From contig CAVVHQ010000028.1 of the NCBI GenBank assembly GCA_963748075.1, forward strand, positions 62,001 through 126,000: a stretch of DNA of 64,000 nt, written 5' to 3'. The translations under genes and the position numbers were made by a program. This document shows positions 43,387 to 51,139 of this stretch, in pieces. Under the pieces are notes generated by a model. It made no database searches, was not told where the DNA came from, and was given only the letters and a program-made list of their open reading frames with translations. The stretch's first letter is position 1; every line of letters starts with the position of its first letter. This stretch comes from VRUE01 sp963748075. GTDB taxonomy: Bacteria; Actinomycetota; Thermoleophilia; Solirubrobacterales; 70-9.

Positions 43387-44229
43387 ATGGCCAACCGCAA
43401 GACCAAACCGACCAGCCCGGGGCGCCGTTTCGCCACCTACCCGTTGCGCGAGCAGCTGACGGCGTCCGAGCCGCAGCGCAAGCTGACCAAGGGTTTGCGC
43501 AAGTCGGGCGGGCGCAACGCCAACGGCCGCGTCACCGCGCGTCATCGTGGCGGTGGGGCGAAGCGCCGCTACCGCCGGATCGACTTCAAGCGCCGCAAGG
43601 ACGGCGTGCCGGCCAGGGTGGCGACGATCGAGTACGACCCGAACCGCAGCTGCTACATCGCGCTGCTGCACTACGCCGACGGCGAGAAGAGCTACATCCT
43701 CGCCCCGGCCGGCCTCGCGGTCGACGACCGGGTGCAGTCCGGCGCCGGCGCCGACATCGCGCCCGGCAGCGCGCTGACCCTGCGCGAGATGCCGACCGGC
43801 ACGATCGTCCACAACGTCGAGCTGGTCGCCGGCCAGGGCGGCAAGCTGGGCCGCGCCGCGGGCGCCGCGATCCAGCTGGTGGCCAAGGAGGGCGAGATGG
43901 TGACCCTGCGGCTGCCCTCCTCGGAGATGCGGATGGTCCGCGCCGAGTGCCGCGCCACGGTCGGCGCGCTGTCCAACGCCGAGCACCAGAACATCAGGGT
44001 CGGCAAGGCCGGGCGCAACCGGCACAAGGGCAAGCGGCCGCAGACCAGGGGCGTGGCGATGAACCCGGTCGACCACCCGCACGGGGGCGGCGAGGCGCAC
44101 CACACGCCGGGCGGCCACCCGGTCACCCCGTGGGGCAAGCCGACGCTCGGCTACCGCACGCGCAAGAAGGGCAAGCGGTCCGACCGCGACATCGTGCGCG
44201 GCAGGCGCCGCGGGAAGAAGAAGCGCTGA
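43387..44229 (+). CDS. rplB: 50S ribosomal protein L2
   Basis: 280 aa. TSPGRRFATYP, NANGRVTARHRGGGAKRRYRRIDFKR, the SH3-like core and the highly conserved C-terminal VAMNPVDHPHGGGEAHH, whose His approaches the peptidyl-transferase centre. It is needed for subunit association. Overlaps rpsS by one nt. Confidence 0.98.
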   Translation: MANRKTKPTSPGRRFATYPLREQLTASEPQRKLTKGLRKSGGRNANGRVTARHRGGGAKRRYRRIDFKRRKDGVPARVATIEYDPNRSCYIALLHYADGEKSYILAPAGLAVDDRVQSGAGADIAPGSALTLREMPTGTIVHNVELVAGQGGKLGRAAGAAIQLVAKEGEMVTLRLPSSEMRMVRAECRATVGALSNAEHQNIRVGKAGRNRHKGKRPQTRGVAMNPVDHPHGGGEAHHTPGGHPVTPWGKPTLGYRTRKKGKRSDRDIVRGRRRGKKKR

Positions 44230-44501
44230 TGGGACGCTCGACGAAAAAGGGCCCTTGGGTGGAAGCCGCGCTGATGAAGCGGATCGCGGCGATGAACGAC
44301 TCTGGCCAGAAGCAGATGGTGAAAACCTGGTCGCGGACCTCGACGATCTTCCCGGAGATGGTCGGCCACACGATCGCCGTCCACGACGGCCGCAAGCACG
44401 TGCCGGTCTTCATCTCGGAGTCGATGGTCGGCCACAAGCTCGGCGAGTTCGCCCCCAGCAGGACCTTCCGCGCCCACTCCGGAACCGGCAAAGGCGAGTA
44501 G
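44229..44501 (+). CDS. rpsS: 30S ribosomal protein S19
   Basis: 90 aa from ATG 44229. MGRSTKKGPWVEAALMKRI, TWSRTSTIFPEMVGHTIAVHDGRKHVPVFISESMVGHKLGEFAPSRTF. It forms a complex with S13 in the 30S head. Six nt before rplV. Confidence 0.98.
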   Translation: MGRSTKKGPWVEAALMKRIAAMNDSGQKQMVKTWSRTSTIFPEMVGHTIAVHDGRKHVPVFISESMVGHKLGEFAPSRTFRAHSGTGKGE

Positions 44502-44507
44502 GTAGCG

Positions 44508-44987
44508 ATGGCAGTCGAGAAGAAACAGAGAGATCCGAGCACGAAAAAGGCGCCCGGCAGGAAGGACTCGCCGAAGAAAGAGGCGGCGAGGAAAGCCGCT
44601 CCGAAAAAAGGCGCGCCCGAGAAGAAGAAGGCCCCGAAACCGGCGCCGCTGGTGGTGCGGGCCAGCTGCCGCTACGTGCGGGTCGCGCCGCGCAAGGCAC
44701 GGCTCGTCGCCGATCAGGTGCGCGGGCTCAACATCGACCGGGCGCGGGCGCTGCTGCGCTTCTCGCCGCGCGGCGCCGCGCGCGACATCGGCAAGCTGAT
44801 CGACTCGGCCGCCGCCAACGCGGAGAACAACCACGACCTGGTCGCCGACGAGATGCGGGTCGCCGAGATCACCGTCGACGAAGGCCCGACCCTGCGCCGC
44901 TACCGCCCGCGTGCCCTCGGCCGGGCGACCCAGATCAACAAGCGGACCAGCCACATCGCCGTGGCGCTGAGCCCGGAAGAGGAATAG
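44508..44987 (+). CDS. rplV: 50S ribosomal protein L22 with Lys-rich N-terminal extension
   Basis: 159 aa; the conserved core (VRASCRYVRVAPRKARLVADQVRG to the end) is the usual 110 aa and includes the tunnel beta-hairpin VDEGPTLRRYRPRALGRATQINKRTSHI. The first 48 residues are an added Lys/Ala/Pro/Glu tail (APGRKDSPKKEAARKAAPKK). The extension reads in frame from ATG 44508, six nt after rpsS, with GTAGCG before it, and looks intended. Similar basic tails occur in other actinobacterial L22. Confidence 0.96.
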   Translation: MAVEKKQRDPSTKKAPGRKDSPKKEAARKAAPKKGAPEKKKAPKPAPLVVRASCRYVRVAPRKARLVADQVRGLNIDRARALLRFSPRGAARDIGKLIDSAAANAENNHDLVADEMRVAEITVDEGPTLRRYRPRALGRATQINKRTSHIAVALSPEEE

Positions 44988-44994
44988 GGAGACC

Positions 44995-45714
44995 ATGGGA
45001 CAGAAGATCCACCCCGGCGGCTTTCGGGTCGGCTACATCCACGACTGGAAGTCGAACTGGTTCGACGAGAAGGGTTTCGCCGACGTGCTCGAGGAGGACC
45101 TCGGCATCCGTGACCACATCGAGGGGAAACTGGCCCACGCCGGACTCTCGAAGATCACGATCGAGCGTCGGGGCGAGGTCTCGGTCGACATCCACACCGC
45201 CCGCCCGGGCATCGTGATCGGCAAGTCGGGAAGCGAAGTGGACGCGCTGCGCAAAGAGCTGCACAAGCTGACCGGCAAGCCGATCAAGGTGAACATCCGC
45301 GAGGTGAAGCGCCCCGAGCTGGACGCGAAGCTGGTCGCCCAGTCGATCGCCGAGCAGCTCCAAAACCGGGTCGCCTTTCGCCGTGCGATGAAACGGGCGC
45401 TGACCTCGGCGATGCGATCGGGCGCCAAAGGCGTGAAGATCCAGGTGTCCGGCCGGCTCGGCGGCTCCGAGATGGCGCGCACCGAGCACTATGCCGACGG
45501 GCGCGTGCCGCTCCATACGCTGCGCGCCAACATCGACTACGGCTTCTACGAGGCGCGCACCACGGCCGGTCGGATCGGCGTCAAATGCTGGGTCAACAAG
45601 GGCGAGGTGATGCCCGAGGGCTTCCGCTCCGACCAGGTGCCGGCCGACGATGAGGCGCAGGGCGGCGGGCGCGGTCGCGGCAACCGGCCACGCGGTGGGG
45701 GAGGTAGACGCTGA
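44995..45714 (+). CDS. rpsC: 30S ribosomal protein S3
   Basis: 239 aa. IHPGGFRVGYIHDWKSNWF, the KH domain with VDIHTARPGIVIGKSGSEVDALRKEL, and the C-terminal domain with GAKGVKIQVSGRLGGSEMARTEHYADGRVPLHTLRA. It contributes to the mRNA entry helicase. The Gly/Arg-rich tail (QGGGRGRGNRPRGGGG) is a lineage-type extension. Overlaps rplP by one nt. Confidence 0.98.
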   Translation: MGQKIHPGGFRVGYIHDWKSNWFDEKGFADVLEEDLGIRDHIEGKLAHAGLSKITIERRGEVSVDIHTARPGIVIGKSGSEVDALRKELHKLTGKPIKVNIREVKRPELDAKLVAQSIAEQLQNRVAFRRAMKRALTSAMRSGAKGVKIQVSGRLGGSEMARTEHYADGRVPLHTLRANIDYGFYEARTTAGRIGVKCWVNKGEVMPEGFRSDQVPADDEAQGGGRGRGNRPRGGGGRR

Positions 45715-46133
45715 TGTTGATGCCGAAGCGGGTCAAGCACCGCAAGCAGATGCGCGGGCGGATGCGCGGCAACACCAAGGGCGGCAGCACCGTCGCCTTC
45801 GGCGAGTACGGGCTGAAGGCGCTCGACCGCGGCTGGATCACCAACCGCCAGATCGAGGCGGCGCGCGTCGCGATGACCCGCAAGATCAAACGCGGCGGCA
45901 AGGTCTGGATCAACGTCTTTCCCGACAAGCCCTTCACGAAGAAGCCCGCCGAGACGCGGATGGGCTCGGGCAAGGGCAACCCGGAGGGCTGGGTCGCTGT
46001 GGTCAAGCCGGGCAAGGTGATGTTCGAGCTGGCCGGCGTGCCCGAGGACCTGGCCCGCGAGGCGCTGCGCCTGGCCGGGCACAAGCTTCCCGTCAGGACG
46101 AAATTCGTGATGCGCGAGGGGGCGGAGGCCTGA
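45714..46133 (+). CDS. rplP: 50S ribosomal protein L16
   Basis: 139 aa. PKRVKHRKQMRGRMRGNTKGGSTVAFGEYGLKAL, then RKIKRGGKVWINVFPDKPFTKKPAETRMGSGKGNPEGWVAVVKPGKVMFELAG. It organises the A-site region of 23S rRNA. The TGA overlaps the rpmC ATG. Confidence 0.98.
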   Translation: MLMPKRVKHRKQMRGRMRGNTKGGSTVAFGEYGLKALDRGWITNRQIEAARVAMTRKIKRGGKVWINVFPDKPFTKKPAETRMGSGKGNPEGWVAVVKPGKVMFELAGVPEDLAREALRLAGHKLPVRTKFVMREGAEA

Positions 46134-46345
46134 TGAAGGCGGCCGAGGTCCACGACCTGAAGGACGACGAGCTGGTGGCGAAACTGATCGACGCCAAGCA
46201 GGAGGCGTTCAACCTGCGCTTCCGCCACGCGACCGGCGAGCTGGAGAACACGGCTCGGCTCGGTGTCACGAAGCGGGACGTGGCGCGACTGCTGACCGTG
46301 GCGAGGGAGCGGGGGATCGATGTGGAGCGGGAGCTGAGGAAATGA
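46133..46345 (+). CDS. rpmC: 50S ribosomal protein L29
   Basis: 70 aa from ATG 46133. MKAAEVHDLKDDELVAKLIDAKQEAFNLRFRHATGELEN and the paired C-terminal helix are typical of this small two-helix tunnel-rim protein. Its stop overlaps an ATG at 46342 in the ATGA style, which is probably the ancestral start of rpsQ. Confidence 0.97.
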   Translation: MKAAEVHDLKDDELVAKLIDAKQEAFNLRFRHATGELENTARLGVTKRDVARLLTVARERGIDVERELRK

Positions 46346-46387
46346 CGGACGACGAGAAGAAAAAAGACGACGCGCCGACGAGACGCG

Positions 46388-46502
46388 CAGGACGAGGGCG
46401 CCACGGCCCGCGGGTCCTGTCGCGGAGGAGGGCACTCCCCTCCGGTCGCCGGAGTTCCTCGGAGGAACCCACCTCGCACGCCACCCGCGTCAGAGGCGTC
46501 GG
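46388..46502. repeat. Palindromic repeat, degenerate copy F (rpsQ 5' region)
   Basis: Begins CAGGACGAGGGCGCC and continues CCCGCGGGTCCTGTCGCGG, matching copy E in rpsE nearly base for base, then ends ACGCCACCCGCG..AGAGGCGTC as E does. The middle, which in E holds the inner stem and right arm, is shortened by about 60 nt. It disrupts the 5' part of rpsQ. Confidence 0.7.
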
Positions 46503-46528
46503 AGTCCGACGACGCTGCTCCGCGCCGA

Positions 46529-47044
46529 GTGAGTCGACCGCCCCAGCCGCAGGAGAAAGCTGCGGAGGCGCTGGCGGCGGAGCCGAATCCGGAGGATGAG
46601 CTGCCGTGGAAGGAGCGGCGCAGATTGCAGCGCTCGCGGCGCCCGCACAAGCCCGGGCCGCAGCGGTCGGCCGAGCAGCGCAAGGCGGAGCGGGCCGAGG
46701 CGCGGAAGCGCAAGGCCGAGCTGCGGCGCAAGCAGCGGGCCGACGCCAAGGGGAAGAAGGGCGGCGGGACCGGGACGCCCCCCGCGGACCGGTCGTCCGT
46801 CGCGGCGAAGGTGCGGCAGGGGGTCGTGGTCTCCGACAGGGCCGAGAAGTCGATCACGGTGCGGGTCGACATCGTGCGCCGGCATCCGACCTACGAGAAG
46901 GTGATCCGGCGGTCGCGCACGCTTCATGCCCACGACGAGCGCAACGAGGCCGGCGAGGGCGACGTCGTGCGGGTGGTCGAGACGCGGCCGCTCTCGAAGA
47001 CGAAGCGCTGGCGCCTGGTCGAGGTCCTCGAGAAGGCGAAGTAG
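46529..47044 (+). CDS. rpsQ: 30S ribosomal protein S17 with long N-terminal extension
   Basis: 171 aa from GTG 46529. The conserved S17 OB-fold is the last 80 residues: KVRQGVVVSDRAEKSITVRVDIVRRHPTYEKVIRRSRTLHAHDERN and VETRPLSKTKRWRLVEV. It binds 16S rRNA early in 30S assembly. The preceding 90 residues are Arg/Lys/Ala-rich and low-complexity. A frame opening at ATG 46342 (MTDDEKKKDDAPT), overlapping the rpmC stop, looks like the original start but is out of frame with the core because of repeat F; it ends at 46599. So either the gene now starts at 46529 or a sequencing indel separates the parts. Confidence 0.85.
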   Translation: MSRPPQPQEKAAEALAAEPNPEDELPWKERRRLQRSRRPHKPGPQRSAEQRKAERAEARKRKAELRRKQRADAKGKKGGGTGTPPADRSSVAAKVRQGVVVSDRAEKSITVRVDIVRRHPTYEKVIRRSRTLHAHDERNEAGEGDVVRVVETRPLSKTKRWRLVEVLEKAK

Positions 47045-47057
47045 GGGAGCGCGATCG

Positions 47058-47429
47058 ATGATCCAGCAGGAGTCGAGACTCAAGGTGGCCGACAACTCGG
47101 GCGCCCGCGAGATCCTCTGCGTCCGCGTCAAAGGGGGCTCCCGCCGCCGCTACGCGGGGGTCGGCGACGTGATCACCGCGACGGTCAAACAGGCGAGTCC
47201 GCAGGGCGGCGTCCGCAAGGGCGAGGTCGTGCAGGCGGTCGTGGTGCGCACCCGCAAGTCTCTCGGCCGCTCCGACGGCACCTACATCGCCTTCGACGAA
47301 AACGCCGCGGTGCTGATCGATCCGGCCAGCAACAACCCGCGCGGCACGCGGATCTTCGGGCCGGTCGCCCGCGAGCTGCGCGACCGCAACTTCATGAAAA
47401 TCGTCTCCTTGGCGCCGGAGGTTCTGTGA
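47058..47429 (+). CDS. rplN: 50S ribosomal protein L14
   Basis: 123 aa from ATG 47058. MIQQESRLKVADNSGAREILCVRVKGGS, RTRKSLGRSDGTYIAFDENAAVLID, and FGPVARELRDRNFMKIVSLAPEVL are canonical. It lies at the subunit interface. The TGA overlaps the rplX start. Confidence 0.98.
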   Translation: MIQQESRLKVADNSGAREILCVRVKGGSRRRYAGVGDVITATVKQASPQGGVRKGEVVQAVVVRTRKSLGRSDGTYIAFDENAAVLIDPASNNPRGTRIFGPVARELRDRNFMKIVSLAPEVL

Positions 47430-47770
47430 TGGCGAAGCCGATGCGGATACGAACCGACGACCGGGTGAAGGTGATCGGCGGCAAGGACGCCGGCAAGACC
47501 GGACGCGTGACGCGAACGGAACCGAAGCGTCAGTTTGTCTACGTCGAGGGCCTCAACATGGTCAAGCGGCACGAAAAACCGCGCCCGGTCCAGGACGTCC
47601 AGAAAGCCGGCCAGCAGCTCGGCGGGATCGTCGACAAGGAGGGGCCGATCCACGTCTCCAACGTGATGCTGCTCGATCCCAAGGACAACAAGCCCACCCG
47701 TGTCGGCGTGCGCCGCGACAAAGGCGGCAAGCGCGAGCGGTACGCGAAGCGCAGCGGGGCGTCGCTCTGA
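47429..47770 (+). CDS. rplX: 50S ribosomal protein L24
   Basis: 113 aa from ATG 47429; GTG 47426 directly before it is a less likely start. The KOW motif DDRVKVIGGKDAGKTGRV and VEGLNMVKRHEKPRP, then EGPIHVSNVMLLDPKDNKPTRVGVRR. An assembly initiator of the 50S subunit. Overlaps rplN and rplE by one nt each. Confidence 0.97.
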   Translation: MAKPMRIRTDDRVKVIGGKDAGKTGRVTRTEPKRQFVYVEGLNMVKRHEKPRPVQDVQKAGQQLGGIVDKEGPIHVSNVMLLDPKDNKPTRVGVRRDKGGKRERYAKRSGASL

Positions 47771-48588
47771 TGGCGGAGGCGGCCACCACCACCCAAGCCC
47801 AGGCAGCGCCGCCGCCGCGGTTGCGCGAGCGCTACGAGCAGGAGGTGAAGCCGGCGCTGATCCGCAAGTTCGGCTACTCGACCCCGATGCAGGCGCCGCG
47901 CATCGAGAAGATCGTCCTCAACATGGGCGTCGGCGAGGCCCGGCAGAACGCCAAGCTGCTCGAGGCGGCGCAGGGCCAGCTGGCGACGATCGCCGGCCAG
48001 CAGCCGAGCGTGCGCCGCGCCCGCAAGTCGATCGCCTCGTTCAAAGTCCGCGAGGGGATGCCGGTCGGCGTCTCAGTCACCCTGCGGCGCGCCCGCATGT
48101 GGGAGTTCCTCGACCGCCTCTGCTCGATCGCGGTGCCGCGGATTCGCGACTTCCGCGGCCTCAACCCGCGCTCCTTCGACGGCCGCGGCAACTACTCGAT
48201 GGGCGTCAAGGAGCAGCTGATCTTCCCCGAAATCGACTACGACTCGATCGACGAGGTGCGCGGCCTCGACGTGACGATCACGACCTCGGCACCGACCGAC
48301 GTCGAGGCGTTCGAGCTGCTGCTGCGATTGGGCATGCCGTTCGCCAAAGAGGGCCGACCCGGCGGGGTCGACCTCGAGGCGGAGGCCGAGGCCGAGGAGG
48401 AGCGGCGCAAGGAGGAGGCCCGGCAGCGGGCCGAGGCCGAGCAGGCGGCGCTCGAGCAGCTGAAAGAGGAGAACCCCGAGGCCTACGCCAAGCCCGAGCC
48501 GGAGCCCGGCGAGGAGGGCGAGGCCGCGGAGGGCGAAACCGAGGAGGCCGAGGGCTCGGCCGGTGAGGAGACTTCAGAGAATGGCTAA
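47770..48588 (+). CDS. rplE: 50S ribosomal protein L5 with acidic C-terminal extension
   Basis: 272 aa; the normal protein is about 180. The core runs from LRERYEQEVKPALIRKFGYSTPMQAPRIEKIVLNMGVGEA to LRLGMPFAKEGR and includes FRGLNPRSFDGRGNYSMGVKEQLIFPEIDYD. It binds 5S rRNA. The extra 80-90 residues are a Glu/Ala-rich, helical, strongly acidic tail (EEERRKEEARQRAEAEQAAL). The 3' end overlaps the rpsN start by eight nt. Confidence 0.97.
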   Translation: MAEAATTTQAQAAPPPRLRERYEQEVKPALIRKFGYSTPMQAPRIEKIVLNMGVGEARQNAKLLEAAQGQLATIAGQQPSVRRARKSIASFKVREGMPVGVSVTLRRARMWEFLDRLCSIAVPRIRDFRGLNPRSFDGRGNYSMGVKEQLIFPEIDYDSIDEVRGLDVTITTSAPTDVEAFELLLRLGMPFAKEGRPGGVDLEAEAEAEEERRKEEARQRAEAEQAALEQLKEENPEAYAKPEPEPGEEGEAAEGETEEAEGSAGEETSENG

Positions 48589-48766
48589 GACCTCGATGAA
48601 GGTGAAGCAGGGCCGCAAGGCCAAGTTCAAGAGCCGCGAGTACAACCGCTGCCGTCGCTGCGGGCGGCCGCGCGGCTACTTCCGCAAGTTCGGCCTCTGC
48701 CGGATCTGCCTGCGCGAGGCCGCCCACGAGGGCTACGTCCCCGGGATGACCAAGTCGAGCTGGTAG
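48581..48766 (+). CDS. rpsN: 30S ribosomal protein S14 type Z
   Basis: 61 aa from ATG 48581. The short zinc-binding form with C24, C27, C40 and C43 (NRCRRCGRPRGYFRKFGLCRICLREAA) and the terminal GMTKSSW. It helps shape the 30S head with S3 and S10. The start is inside the last codons of rplE. Also called rpsZ. Confidence 0.98.
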   Translation: MAKTSMKVKQGRKAKFKSREYNRCRRCGRPRGYFRKFGLCRICLREAAHEGYVPGMTKSSW

Positions 48767-48774
48767 GAGAGGCG

Positions 48775-49170
48775 ATGCCGAACGACCCGATAGCCGACTA
48801 CCTCACCCGGATCCGCAACGCGCTCGGCTCCGGCCACGACGAGGTGAGCATCCCGGCCTCGAGGCTGAAGGGGGAGATGTCCCGCATCCTCAAGGAGCAG
48901 GGCTACATCCGCGACTTCGCCCGCAAGCCGGCCCGGGTCGGCGAGGAGATCAAGATCAGCCTCAAGTACACCGAGGAGCGCCGCCCGGTGATCGCCGGGC
49001 TGGAGCGGATCTCGCGCCCCGGTCGGCGTCGCTACGTCGACGGCAGGCAGGTGCCGCGCGTCCACGGCGGCACCGGCACCGCGATCATCAGCACCTCGGT
49101 CGGCGTGATGACCGGGCACGAGGCGAAGGCGAAGGGAGTCGGCGGCGAGGTAGTCGCCTACGTTTGGTAG
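48775..49170 (+). CDS. rpsH: 30S ribosomal protein S8
   Basis: 131 aa. NDPIADYLTRIRNALGSGHDEVSIPASRLKGEMSRILKEQGYIRDF and the C-terminal VMTGHEAKAKGVGGEVVAYVW are canonical. It binds 16S rRNA helix 21 and, in proteobacteria, represses the spc operon. TGGTAGGAGAGGCG gives a good ribosome-binding site. Confidence 0.98.
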   Translation: MPNDPIADYLTRIRNALGSGHDEVSIPASRLKGEMSRILKEQGYIRDFARKPARVGEEIKISLKYTEERRPVIAGLERISRPGRRRYVDGRQVPRVHGGTGTAIISTSVGVMTGHEAKAKGVGGEVVAYVW

Positions 49171-49175
49171 CGGAG

Positions 49176-49709
49176 ATGAGCCGCATCGGAAGAAAGCCGA
49201 TCTCCCTGCCCGAGGCCGTTACGGTCGAGCTCGCCCCCGGGCGGGTCGCCGTCAAGGGCCCGAAGGGCGAGCTGAGCCAGGCGGTCTCCACGGCGATCGA
49301 GGTCGGGCAGGACGACGGCACGGTCACCGTCTCGCGCCCGACCGACCGCGGCGAGCACCGCGCCCTGCACGGGCTGACCCGCAGCCTGATCGCGAACATG
49401 GTCGAGGGCGTCACGGAGGGCTTCGAGAAACGGCTGGAGATACAGGGCGTCGGCTACCGCGCCGCGCTGAAGGGCAAGAGCCTGGAGATGGCGCTGGGCT
49501 ACTCGCACCCCGTCTCGGTCGAGCCGCCGGACGGGATCGAGTTCGAGGTCCCGCAGCCGACCGAAGTCGTCGTCCGCGGCATCGACAAGCAGCTGGTCGG
49601 ACAGGTCGCCGCGGACATCCGCAAGCGCCGCCCGCCGGAGCCCTACAAGGGCAAGGGCGTCCGCTACCGCGACGAGCACGTGATGCGAAAGGTCGGGAAG
49701 AGGGCCTAG
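49176..49709 (+). CDS. rplF: 50S ribosomal protein L6
   Basis: 177 aa from ATG 49176 with GCGGAG upstream; a GTG at 49164 is in frame but would overlap rpsH. MSRIGRKPISLPEAVTVELA, GVTEGFEKRLEIQGVGYRAALKGKSLEMALGYSHPV and the C-terminal PPEPYKGKGVRYRDEHVMRKVGKRA are canonical. It lies near the sarcin-ricin loop. Confidence 0.98.
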   Translation: MSRIGRKPISLPEAVTVELAPGRVAVKGPKGELSQAVSTAIEVGQDDGTVTVSRPTDRGEHRALHGLTRSLIANMVEGVTEGFEKRLEIQGVGYRAALKGKSLEMALGYSHPVSVEPPDGIEFEVPQPTEVVVRGIDKQLVGQVAADIRKRRPPEPYKGKGVRYRDEHVMRKVGKRA

Positions 49710-49711
49710 CG

Positions 49712-50068
49712 ATGACCGTCCTCACCAAGCGACAGGCCCGCCTGCGCCGCCGCCGCCGGGTCCGCGCCCGCGTCGTCGGCAGCGCCGAGCGGCCGCGGCT
49801 CTCCGTCTACCGTTCCAACCGCGGCATCTTCGCTCAGCTCGTCGACGACGCTGAGGGCCGCACCCTGGCCGCCGTCAACTGGACCGAGCCGGAGCTGCGC
49901 AAGCTGCCGGCCGGCGGCGAGCAGGCGAAGCGGGCCGGTGAGCTGCTCGCCGAGCGCGCCAAGGCCGCCGGGATCGAGAGCTGCGTCTTCGATCGCGGCG
50001 GCTACAGGTTCCACGGCCGGGTCAAGGCCCTGGCCGAGGGGGCGCGAGAGGGAGGCCTGGTGTTCTGA
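49712..50068 (+). CDS. rplR: 50S ribosomal protein L18
   Basis: 118 aa. LRRRRRVRARVVGSAERPRLSVYRSNRGIFAQLVDDAEGRTLAAV and the end FDRGGYRFHGRVKALAEGAREGGLVF are typical. It binds 5S rRNA next to L5. Starts two nt after rplF. Its TGA overlaps an out-of-frame ATG (50068), possibly a relic of the earlier rpsE start. Confidence 0.98.
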   Translation: MTVLTKRQARLRRRRRVRARVVGSAERPRLSVYRSNRGIFAQLVDDAEGRTLAAVNWTEPELRKLPAGGEQAKRAGELLAERAKAAGIESCVFDRGGYRFHGRVKALAEGAREGGLVF

Positions 50069-50111
50069 TGGCGTCCCGCGCGTCGTCCAGTCAGCTACCT
50101 TGTCCGGTCCG

Positions 50112-50963
50112 ATGAAGGGCATGGACATGCAAAGCGTGGAGACGGTCTCTCCGAGGGGGCTGGACCTCCAGGAGCGGGTGATCGAAATCAACCGCGTCGC
50201 CAAGGTGGTCAAGGGCGGCCGGCGGTTCTCGTTCACGGCGCTGGTTGCCGTCGGCGACGAAGAGGGCGTGGTCGGGATCGGCTACGGCAAGGCGCGCGAG
50301 GTGCCGCTGGCGATCCAGAAGGCGGTCGAGAACGCCCGCAAGAGCCTGATCCGCGTGCCGAAATACGGCCAGACGCTGACCCACAAGATCGTCGGCCGCT
50401 ACGGCGCCGGCCACGTCGTGCTGCGGCCGGCAAGCCCCGGCACCGGCGTGATCGCCGGCGGCGGCGTGCGGGCCGTGCTCGAGCTGGGCGGGGTGCGCGA
50501 CGTTCTGACCAAGAGCATCGGGACGCAGAACCCGATCAACCTGGTGAAGGCGACGATGGACGGGCTGGTGCGGTTGCGGCGGCCTGAGGAGGTTGCCGAG
50601 CTTCGCGGATTGACCGTTGCCCAGGTGCTTGGAATTCAGAAGACGAACGGTGCTGCGGAGACGCTTCAGGACGAGGGCGCCGCGCCCGCGGGTCCTGTCG
50701 CGGGGGAGGGGGCATCCCCTCCGTCGCTGGGTTCCTCGCCAGATGACGAGTCCTCGCTCGCGGAGTCGGAGGGGCGAGGAACAGGACGCCGCTCCTCCGG
50801 GGATGCCCCCTCCCCCACGCCACCCGCGGGAGAGGCGTCCACCCCCGAGACTCCAAGCCCCGAGGCGAGCGCCCCAGCCGAGGCGGAGAAAGCTGCGGAG
50901 GCTCCGGCCGAGGAGTCGACCGCCCCGGCCGAGGAGCCAAAAGGTGAGGGTGAGGGCTCGTGA
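50112..50963 (+). CDS. rpsE: 30S ribosomal protein S5 with long C-terminal tail containing repeat E
   Basis: 283 aa from ATG 50112 (in-frame ATGs at 50121 and 50127 are alternatives). The core of about 165 aa is normal: LQERVIEINRVAKVVKGGRRFSFTALVAVGD, the dsRBD-like fold, and GGGVRAVLELGGVRDVLTKSIGTQNPINLVKATMDGL. It acts in translational accuracy and mRNA unwinding. The last 115 residues are a Pro/Ala/Ser/Glu-rich tail; its first half is encoded by a full copy of the palindromic repeat family (50668-50842) that happens to keep the frame open. The TGA overlaps the GTG of rpmD. Confidence 0.95.
   Translation: MKGMDMQSVETVSPRGLDLQERVIEINRVAKVVKGGRRFSFTALVAVGDEEGVVGIGYGKAREVPLAIQKAVENARKSLIRVPKYGQTLTHKIVGRYGAGHVVLRPASPGTGVIAGGGVRAVLELGGVRDVLTKSIGTQNPINLVKATMDGLVRLRRPEEVAELRGLTVAQVLGIQKTNGAAETLQDEGAAPAGPVAGEGASPPSLGSSPDDESSLAESEGRGTGRRSSGDAPSPTPPAGEASTPETPSPEASAPAEAEKAAEAPAEESTAPAEEPKGEGEGS
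50668..50842. repeat. Large palindromic repeat, copy E (inside rpsE)
   Basis: Outer arms GGGGGAGGGGGCATCCCC (50702-50719) and its exact complement (50799-50816). Inner stem GTTCCTCGCC (50731-50740) with GGCGAGGAAC (50773-50782). Signature loops are GCTGG on the left and AGGACGCCGC on the right. The T-to-C change in the left inner stem is matched by A-to-G in the right one, so pairing is kept. Confidence 0.85.
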
Positions 50964-51139
50964 GCGCGGTGAAGATTCGGCAGATTCGGTCGGTCAACGG
51001 CAGCAACCCAAGCCAGAAAGCGACGCTGGCGGCGCTGGGGCTGGGGCGGATCGGCAGGGCCGTGGAGCGGAAGGACTCGCCGCAGCTGCAGGGACAGCTT
51101 CGGGTCGTCTCCCATCTGATCGAGGTCAGCGATGGCTGA
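50960..51139 (+). CDS. rpmD: 50S ribosomal protein L30
   Basis: 59 aa from GTG 50960, overlapping the rpsE stop. VKIRQIRSVNGSNPSQKATLAALGLGRIGRAVERKDSPQLQGQLRVVSHLIEV matches the whole small L30 fold. Its last codons overlap the ATG of rplO at 51132. Confidence 0.95.
   Translation: MSAVKIRQIRSVNGSNPSQKATLAALGLGRIGRAVERKDSPQLQGQLRVVSHLIEVSDG

Noticed and set aside
46342..46599. A separate 85-aa protein from ATG 46342
   Set aside because: Only its first dozen residues look like a natural S17 extension; the rest is translated repeat F in the wrong frame.
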